Shown in pieces: positions 59,361 to 64,000 of a DNA stretch of 64,000 bases (position 1 is the stretch's first letter; every line of letters starts with the position of its first letter). Where the stretch lies: the NCBI GenBank assembly GCA_024642005.1, contig JAHECA010000010.1, forward strand, positions 1 to 64,000, in the 5' to 3' direction. The notes beneath the pieces were generated by a model that saw only the letters and a list, made by a program, of their open reading frames with translations, searched no databases and was not told where the DNA came from. The stretch comes from Robiginitalea sp. GTDB lineage: Bacteria; Bacteroidota; Bacteroidia; Flavobacteriales; Flavobacteriaceae. Position numbers and translations under genes: made by a program.

Positions 59361-60010
59361 TGGAAAGAAGAACAGCCCTCCGAAACATGGGCATGGCCAT
59401 GGGCCTGACCGTGGCCACCCCCACCCTGATCAGCCTGCTGCAAAGCTGTCAGCAAGAAGCTGCCGTGCTCTGGACGCCGAAATTTTTCTCGTCAGATCAG
59501 GGCGTCGTATTAACAAAGCTGGTAGATATCATTATCCCGAAAACCGATACTCCTTCGGCTTCGGAAGTGCAGGTACACGCCTTTATTGACGGCTATATAA
59601 ACGAAGTTTCTGAACCCGGTGAGCAGGAGCTGATGAATATGGCATTCACGGCCTTTATTGCAAAGGCCCTGGCCGATTCGGGTAAAACCGGGGCAGCCGA
59701 ACTTTCGGCCGAAGAACTTGAACCGGTACTCGCCGCCGCCCTCGCCACAAAAGGCCCTGAAGCAGAATCCCAGCTTTCTGAGGCGGTTGCGGCCTATCAA
59801 CAAGCCCTGGCAGCCGGAGAGCAGGCCGTCCTCGACGAGGCATTTGCACGCACGTTGTTTGCCACAAACCTGCGCGGGGCGGTTATCTGGGCTTATAAGA
59901 CCTCTGAATACGTCGGAGAGAAAGTACTGGCCTATTTGCCCGTACCCGGCGGATGGACCCCTTGCGGGGATCTGGATGAACTGACCGGCGGAAAAGCCTG
60001 GTCCATTTAA
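59360..60010 (+). CDS. Gluconate 2-dehydrogenase subunit 3 family protein
   Basis: Protein of 216 aa of the gluconate 2-dehydrogenase subunit 3 family (PF13618). It has a twin-arginine signal (MERRTALRNMGMAMG) with a possible lipobox (LLQSC) and then the conserved segment VLTKLVDIIIPKTDTPSASEVQVHAFID. In FAD-dependent gluconate and glucose dehydrogenases the small subunit carries the Tat signal and chaperones the large GMC subunit. It follows the GMC stop in TAATG overlap, so equal expression is likely. Confidence 0.92.
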   Translation: MERRTALRNMGMAMGLTVATPTLISLLQSCQQEAAVLWTPKFFSSDQGVVLTKLVDIIIPKTDTPSASEVQVHAFIDGYINEVSEPGEQELMNMAFTAFIAKALADSGKTGAAELSAEELEPVLAAALATKGPEAESQLSEAVAAYQQALAAGEQAVLDEAFARTLFATNLRGAVIWAYKTSEYVGEKVLAYLPVPGGWTPCGDLDELTGGKAWSI

Positions 60011-60019
60011 GCGCACCCC

Positions 60020-60931
60020 ATGAAACGCAGAGACTTTGTTAGAAATACTGGGTTGGCATCGGCTTTTGCCGCCGCGGGCCCATTGGCGTTCGGGCAGCAA
60101 CCCGGTTTGCCGGCAGCCGAACCCTTTCGCCTCAATTTCGCCCCCCATCTGGGGATGTTCCGAAGCAGCGCCGGGGAAGACCCCATACGTCAGCTCCGCT
60201 TTATGGCCGACTCCGGATTCCGGGCCTTTGAAGACAATGAGATGCGCACGCGGCCCGAGGCCGTTCAGGCTGAGATGGCAAGCGTTATGGCCGAACGCGG
60301 CATGCGCATGGGGGTTTTTGTGGCCCATTCCATCTATTGGAATGAGCCCAATCTGGCCTCGGGAGATACCGAACTCCGCAAGCAGTTCCTCGACGAGATC
60401 AGGGCTGCCGTACCTGTGGCAAAGCGGGTGAATGCCACCTGGATGACAGTGGTGCCCGGCCACCTGGATCTACATCTTAATATGGGTTACCAAACCGCCC
60501 ATGTTGTGGAAAGCCTTCGTCAGGCTGCAGCCATTCTGGAGCCTCACGGATTGGTAATGGTATTGGAGCCACTGAACTTCCGCAACCATCCGGGCATGTT
60601 CCTGAGTGGCTCAGGTCAGGCCTATGAAATTTGCAGGGCTGTTAATTCCCCGGCCTGTAAAATTTTGTTCGACATCTACCACCAGCAGATCCAGGAAGGA
60701 AACCTCATCCCGAATATCGAAGCCTGCTGGGACGAAATCGCTTATTTCCAGATTGGCGACAACCCCGGGCGTAAAGAACCCACAACAGGCGAAATCAACT
60801 ATAAGAACGTCTTTAAGTTTATTGACGGAAGAGGTTATTCGGGCATTTTGGGAATGGAACACGGCAATTCCATAACCGGCCTCGAAGGAGAACAGCGAAT
60901 AATTCAGGCCTATCGGGAGGTAGATGCCTGA
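60020..60931 (+). CDS. Hydroxypyruvate-isomerase-like TIM barrel, Tat signal
   Basis: Protein of 303 aa with a twin-arginine signal (MKRRDFVRNTGLASAFAAAG, cleavage near AFGQQ) and a TIM barrel of the hydroxypyruvate isomerase/sugar isomerase type. Likely metal-ligand strands are MVLEPLNFRN, ILFDIYHQQIQ, YFQIGDNPGR and ILGMEHGNS. It is third in the GMC operon (9 nt after subunit 3) and would act on a keto-sugar in the periplasm. The reaction is not determinable from sequence alone. Confidence 0.9.
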   Translation: MKRRDFVRNTGLASAFAAAGPLAFGQQPGLPAAEPFRLNFAPHLGMFRSSAGEDPIRQLRFMADSGFRAFEDNEMRTRPEAVQAEMASVMAERGMRMGVFVAHSIYWNEPNLASGDTELRKQFLDEIRAAVPVAKRVNATWMTVVPGHLDLHLNMGYQTAHVVESLRQAAAILEPHGLVMVLEPLNFRNHPGMFLSGSGQAYEICRAVNSPACKILFDIYHQQIQEGNLIPNIEACWDEIAYFQIGDNPGRKEPTTGEINYKNVFKFIDGRGYSGILGMEHGNSITGLEGEQRIIQAYREVDA

Positions 60932-61073
60932 CCGTTTGTCGAATTGTCGACATGAGGAGTGCATTTCATCGAAAAAATGGGTAGCGAATTAGGTAGTTTA
61001 TCCGATTAATTATACCTTTCATCGAGAAGTTTTAGATTAATTAATCATTTTGTAACCTATAAAGTAGAAATAA

Positions 61074-61184
61074 ATGCCCCCGATCGATTCCTACCTGTAC
61101 GTACTTCTGAGCTATATTCTGGTGTATACACTTGTACAATTTGCTTACAGCAGATTCCGCAACCGGCTTACCGACCAGCAATAA
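61074..61184 (+). CDS. Small membrane protein candidate A (36 aa)
   Basis: A short frame with ATG at 61074: one membrane helix (YLYVLLSYILVYTLVQFAY) and a basic tail (SRFRNRLTDQQ). No recognised family. It lies in a gap with no other gene, and a similar short frame follows at 61305. Amino-acid composition and topology are typical of real small membrane proteins, but expression is not shown. Confidence 0.45.
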   Translation: MPPIDSYLYVLLSYILVYTLVQFAYSRFRNRLTDQQ

Positions 61185-61247
61185 CACTTAGGCATGGGCC
61201 ACGCCCTGCCAGCATCGCGCTTTCTTTAACATAGATTTCTGACCGTC

Positions 61248-61268
61248 AAGGCATCCGAGTGATGCCTT
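61248..61268. repeat. Hairpin between the two small frames
   Basis: AAGGCATC, a 5-nt loop and GATGCCTT form a perfect 8-bp stem. No T-tract follows, so it could be a weak terminator or an attenuator for the second small frame. Confidence 0.45.
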
Positions 61269-61304
61269 ACGCACGTATATTATTAAACCTCAAGCGTCAG
61301 GAGC

Positions 61305-61391
61305 ATGGATTATTATGTGACATTCCTTCTTGTATATGCAGCTATGTTGCTAATTTTCAGAAGCTTAGTTAGGCCCTTGCTCAAGGACTGA
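61305..61391 (+). CDS. Small membrane protein candidate B (28 aa)
   Basis: ATG at 61305, preceded by AGGAGC close to the start. The peptide is one membrane helix (YVTFLLVYAAMLLIF) and a basic end (RSLVRPLLKD). It resembles candidate A in form: Tyr-rich start, one helix and a short basic tail. The two may be divergent duplicates. No family is recognised. Confidence 0.45.
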   Translation: MDYYVTFLLVYAAMLLIFRSLVRPLLKD

Positions 61392-61473
61392 ACCAGCAGC
61401 CACCCGGGCCTGGACTGCAGGTTACCCGACAGACCCATTGCTGCTATGGCAGCCCGTTTCAATTACTTAAAAA

Positions 61474-61569
61474 GGAATACCCGTTACAGGAACCCAATTG
61501 GGCGGGTAATTATTCCGGCACAAAATAAATAAACCGAACAGGAGTTCGGTGACTCGCTGTTCGGTTTAT
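61474..61569. repeat. Two adjacent large hairpins
   Basis: First, GGAAT-ACCCG (61474-61483) pairs with CGGGT and ATTCC (61503-61516) around a 4-nt bulge. Second, a 13-bp stem starting ATAAACCGAACAG (61529-61541) pairs with 61557-61569, with an inner GAGT/ACTC helix. They stand directly before the multi-stem element and may belong to it. Confidence 0.55.
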
Positions 61570-61584
61570 CCCGGGCGCCCGGTA

Positions 61585-61781
61585 ACTATCAAACTGTACG
61601 GCCCCTGGGCGAATGATTATAGTATGCCCACCGGATTTCAATCTAGGTAGTTCCCCCGAAACCTAAAAATCGAACTACACCAAACCCAACAAGTGGGTTG
61701 GCTGTTCCGATAGGCATTCCGCCCTAACGTAGCCATGTTATGAAATAACAAGCTCCAAGGGCCGTACTTGCGTTTGACAGT
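61585..61781. ncRNA. Structured multi-stem element, candidate ncRNA or REP-like repeat
   Basis: The outer helix pairs ACT-TCAAAC-GTACGGCCC (61585-61604, with one-base bulges) with GGGCCGTAC-GTTTGA-AGT (61759-61781). Inside, GGGCG (61607-61611) pairs with CGCCC (61720-61724), and ATGCC/CGGA (61624-61635) with TCCG/GGCAT (61706-61717) around symmetric 3-nt loops. These enclose two hairpins: GTAGTTC/GAACTAC (61647-61678) and AACCCA/TGGGTT with flanking CC/GG (61680-61701). A third hairpin, TGTTAT-GAA-ATAACA (61736-61750), lies before the outer helix closes. No coding frame fits. Strand and transcription are unknown; I do not recognise a known RNA family. Confidence 0.5.
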
Positions 61782-61794
61782 ATTTCAAAGACTC

Positions 61795-62370
61795 TTAATA
61801 ATTCTGCACCGAATTCAGGGGAAGCGCATTGAATTGGCCAACAAGCTTCATACTATTGCCCTCGGCATCGGTGAGCAACATATCTACTTTCCCGCTTACT
61901 TCAAGGTCGGTGGCCTGATTGATGGAAATGCTTCCCGACTCAGTAAAAAACAAACGGTCTTCTCCCAGTATGAGATCGGCATAGCCGAATACGGATTCAT
62001 TTGCAGAGGCAAACCGCTTATTGCGGGAGGTGACTTCGTAAATATCCTGGGTTATGCTCTGGCCATTTCCGCGCAAGGGAATCACAAAACCAAAGCCCCG
62101 GCCCGCTTTGTTTCTGGTGTTTATGAAATGCAGCTTAAAAACAGGACTGTTTTTTATGCCGGAATGACGATCTGCAAATTCAAAATACACAGGCCCTTCA
62201 AAGTAGCGCTCATTTCCCTCTTGCAGGGAGGTTATACGATATTCCCCATCTCCCGGGCGGCTCTCCATTCCAGGGGTGTACGGGACGATATAGGCAATAC
62301 TGACCCAAAGCAGGATGGCCAGCACCCCAATTCCCAAAAGGCGAAATATGTACCTATTCGACAGTTTCAT
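61795..62370 (-). CDS. Membrane-anchored protein of unknown function
   Basis: Protein of 191 aa from the ATG at 62370: an N-terminal membrane helix (IFRLLGIGVLAILLWVSIAYIV) and a beta-rich extracytoplasmic domain (GEYRITSLQEGNERYFEGPVYFEF, FGFVIPLRGNG, DLEVSGKVDMLLTD). It resembles small Coa1-like cytochrome-oxidase-assembly-type proteins only in layout; I do not assign it. An in-frame extension to 62433 would place 21 charged residues before the helix and is less likely. Its start overlaps the end of the 70-aa gene upstream by 17 nt, so they are co-translated. Confidence 0.7.
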   Translation of the reverse strand: MKLSNRYIFRLLGIGVLAILLWVSIAYIVPYTPGMESRPGDGEYRITSLQEGNERYFEGPVYFEFADRHSGIKNSPVFKLHFINTRNKAGRGFGFVIPLRGNGQSITQDIYEVTSRNKRFASANESVFGYADLILGEDRLFFTESGSISINQATDLEVSGKVDMLLTDAEGNSMKLVGQFNALPLNSVQNY

Positions 62371-62566
62371 GAACCTTCTTAACGGGCGCAAATCCTGCGG
62401 CCGGCTTGACTTGTGATTTGGTTGCCAGACCATTGGCCTGGGCCGTTTCTTCTCCCAGAACAGCTTTAACGCGCTGCTCTTTTTGGTCGCCGGGATTGAA
62501 ATCGGAAAGCACCGCCAGCAACAGAGCCGTGAGCAAACCCAGGAAAAAAAACAGGCACTTTCTCAT
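62354..62566 (-). CDS. Small secreted or membrane protein, unknown
   Basis: Peptide of 70 aa with an N-terminal hydrophobic helix (LFFFLGLLTALLLAVLS) and a polar, charged remainder (DFNPGDQKEQRVKAVLGEE). No family is recognised. It overlaps the next gene by 17 nt and forms a two-gene unit with it. Confidence 0.55.
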   Translation of the reverse strand: MRKCLFFFLGLLTALLLAVLSDFNPGDQKEQRVKAVLGEETAQANGLATKSQVKPAAGFAPVKKVHETVE

Positions 62567-62904
62567 AATTCCCTATGTAATTCCCTAATGGTTTTACGGA
62601 ATGACGAAACGAATGTAGGCCGATAGCCGTACCCGAAAAATGCCGATTGTATAATCGGCTGTAAAATGTGTATGAATAGCAATTAGCGGCTATTTGCTTT
62701 TCACGCCCATCTATCTGTCTGTGTTTCTGTATTTTACATGTATTTATATTTTGTTCGGATAGCCATTGAGGCCGAAAGGGAGCTGAATTATACCGTATTC
62801 GAACCGTTTATAAGGGATTTCTCGCAGCACGCACATGTTCGCAGCGCAAGCGCATAGCAAGCCATTATTTTTGCGTATTTTAGATTGAAAAGCTGGGGTT
62901 GAAT
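62567..62904. promoter_or_regulatory. Divergent intergenic region with hairpins and a -7 box
   Basis: No gene is seen. It contains a perfect hairpin GCCGATT-GTAT-AATCGGC (62642-62659) and AATAGC/GCTATT (62675-62694). A TATTTTTG -7 box lies at 62866-62873, 31 nt before the response-regulator ATG. One of the dyads may be an operator; no TTG is at the -33 distance. Confidence 0.45.
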
Positions 62905-63639
62905 ATGCTTGAGGCCATACTTGTCGATGACGAAGAAAAAGCGCTGCAAAGCCTTAAATGGGAATTGACAAATTTTTCCGATGACATCGCTGTGGTTGCC
63001 TGCTTTACAGACCCTGAAGCAGCCCTGGCCTACCTCCACAAGAACCAGCCCGATTGCCTTTTTCTGGATATTGAAATGCCCACCATGGATGGTTTCCAGT
63101 TCATCCAGAAATTGCAGAATAAAGAAGTGGCTGTCGTCATTACCACAGCTTATAACCAGTACGCCATCAAGGCGCTGAAAAACGAGGCCATCGACTACCT
63201 GCTCAAACCCATCGATTCTGACGACCTCAGGGAGACCATTGTAAAAATTCGCAAGCACCACGCCCGCAGCCTGACTGCCGAAAAGCTGGAGCGCATCCTG
63301 CTCCGGTATAACGCCAGCTCCCCCCAGCGCAAAATCACCCTCAACACAGATGGCAAACTGCTGTTCCTTGACAATGAAGACATTCTCTATGCCGAATCGG
63401 ACGGGAATTACAGCACAATATACCTGTCAGACGGGCAGAAAATCGTCCTGACTAAAAAATTGAAGGAAGTCGGCGAAATGTTGCCTGCCGATTCCTTTTT
63501 CAGGATCCACAATTCCTATATCATTAACCTGAATAAGATCAAAGAATTTCTGAAGACTGATGGATACGTAATCTTGAAATCCAACCATAAAATACCGGTT
63601 TCGCGTCAGAAAAAATCAGATTTCCTGGACCTGATTTAA
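62905..63639 (+). CDS. LytTR-family response regulator
   Basis: Two-domain regulator of 244 aa. The receiver domain (residues 1-120) has the acidic pair in VDDEEK, the phosphorylated Asp in CLFLDIEMP near 54, and the closing Lys in LLKPIDS near 104. The LytTR DNA-binding domain (about 140-240) contains DILYAESDGNYSTIYLSDG and FFRIHNSYIINLNKIKEF. The start is the ATG at 62905; a TTG two codons earlier is possible but weaker. The next gene, 14 nt downstream, probably encodes its sensor. Confidence 0.95.
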   Translation: MLEAILVDDEEKALQSLKWELTNFSDDIAVVACFTDPEAALAYLHKNQPDCLFLDIEMPTMDGFQFIQKLQNKEVAVVITTAYNQYAIKALKNEAIDYLLKPIDSDDLRETIVKIRKHHARSLTAEKLERILLRYNASSPQRKITLNTDGKLLFLDNEDILYAESDGNYSTIYLSDGQKIVLTKKLKEVGEMLPADSFFRIHNSYIINLNKIKEFLKTDGYVILKSNHKIPVSRQKKSDFLDLI

Positions 63640-63653
63640 GCCGGTCACCCCTC

Positions 63654-64000
63654 ATGCAGTCTACCTGTTACAAGATCATGATCCTGTTTGGCCTGATGGC
63701 CCTGACGCCCCGATTGGCTGCCCAGCCCATCCCTGAAGATTTCCGGCGCATCACCGACAGCCTCATCTCCAAAAGCCCAAAGACCTATCAGGAATTCAAT
63801 GATGCCCTGCGCCTGTACCAGCAAGACACCGTATTGATGCTCTATTTCGCACGTCAGAGCCAGATTCATGATTTTCAGGATGGCCTGGCTTACTCCCATA
63901 ACCAATTGGGCGACCAGCTGCAGTATATTTCAGCTTACGACCGGGCCATCCAACAGCATGAAAAGGCTCTGGAGGCCGCTCGAAAAGCAACCAACCTCGA
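63654..64000 (+). CDS. Exported helical-repeat protein, N-terminal part (probable sensor kinase)
   Basis: The frame opens at the ATG at 63654 and runs off the window after 115 codons. It starts with a signal peptide (KIMILFGLMALTPRLAAQ), followed by helical TPR-like sequence (YFARQSQIHDFQDGLAYSHN, AYDRAIQQHEKALEAARKA). In Bacteroidota, LytTR regulators are often paired with LytS-type histidine kinases carrying periplasmic TPR repeats, which is the likely identity. The kinase domain itself would lie outside the window. Confidence 0.7.
   Translation, partial: MQSTCYKIMILFGLMALTPRLAAQPIPEDFRRITDSLISKSPKTYQEFNDALRLYQQDTVLMLYFARQSQIHDFQDGLAYSHNQLGDQLQYISAYDRAIQQHEKALEAARKATNL

Noticed and set aside
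61585-61781. Integron attC site
   Set aside because: The core sites GTTRRRY and RYYYAAC are not properly placed, and no integrase or cassette array is present.
1-64000. CRISPR array or prophage
   Set aside because: No regularly spaced identical repeats, no cas genes, and no phage structural, integrase or lysis genes were seen.

Overview
The window reads as chromosomal DNA of a marine-type flavobacterium (Bacteroidota, Flavobacteriaceae). The evidence is lineage-typical gene families (TonB-dependent receptor with carboxypeptidase-like N-domain, DUF3078, YwqK repeat protein, DinB proteins, FeoB-associated Cys-rich peptide, stand-alone TonB plug lipoprotein, carotenoid lycopene cyclase) and several promoters with the Bacteroidota -33 TTG / -7 TAnnTTTG form. 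Most genes look GC-rich for this family (a Robiginitalea-like composition by eye); genus is a guess. Nearly everything is complete; only the last gene (63654 onward) is cut by the window edge.

Layout. 1-4400 is an AT-richer accessory zone at the 3' end of a tRNA-Asn gene (4408-4481, minus): an esterase, a PqaA-type hydrolase, an intact cupin and a decayed second cupin copy, and an HTH/2-TM regulator, separated by direct repeats that include the tRNA tail and its terminator. 4571-16968 is housekeeping: rseP, SCO protein, feoA-feoB-Cys-rich peptide, an S9 peptidase, lycopene cyclase facing a polyprenyl diphosphate synthase, an ECF sigma factor with a small membrane protein. 17077-23743 is a TetR-TolC-HlyD-RND efflux operon whose promoter lies inside a 17-bp-arm palindrome. 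23844-31439 holds aspS, a ClC-type channel with altered signature residues, a cold-shock protein, tadA, dxs and a DUF3078 protein. 31453-31888 is a hairpin-rich element with 30-bp terminal inverted repeats, followed by dgt.

33330-43682 is a phosphate-related block: TonB receptor plus beta-helix lipoprotein, phosphate-selective porin, PiT transporter with a PhoU-like tail, and Na/Pi symporter with a PhoU-like tail. 11-bp-periodic TTAAC-like repeats stand at matching positions before the receptor and the porin, and a third array precedes a gene-free stretch that ends in a terminator. This looks like a Pho regulon and may include a small RNA.

43756-47106 carries DUF6503, an unknown protein, and the nadD-gmk-yicC set. 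47214-60931 is a carbohydrate oxidation locus on both strands: two FAD-dependent GMC oxidoreductases, one Tat-signal gluconate-dehydrogenase-type subunit 3, two DUF1080 lipoproteins (3-keto-glycoside hydrolase family), three TIM-barrel isomerase/epimerase-like proteins, a Gfo/Idh/MocA oxidoreductase and two MFS importers. Together they suggest periplasmic oxidation of a glycoside to a keto-sugar, hydrolysis, import and cytoplasmic reduction. 60932-61794 has no ordinary gene but holds two tiny membrane-protein frames, several hairpins and a ~197-nt multi-stem element. The window ends with two small membrane proteins, a LytTR response regulator and the start of a secreted helical-repeat protein that is probably its sensor kinase.
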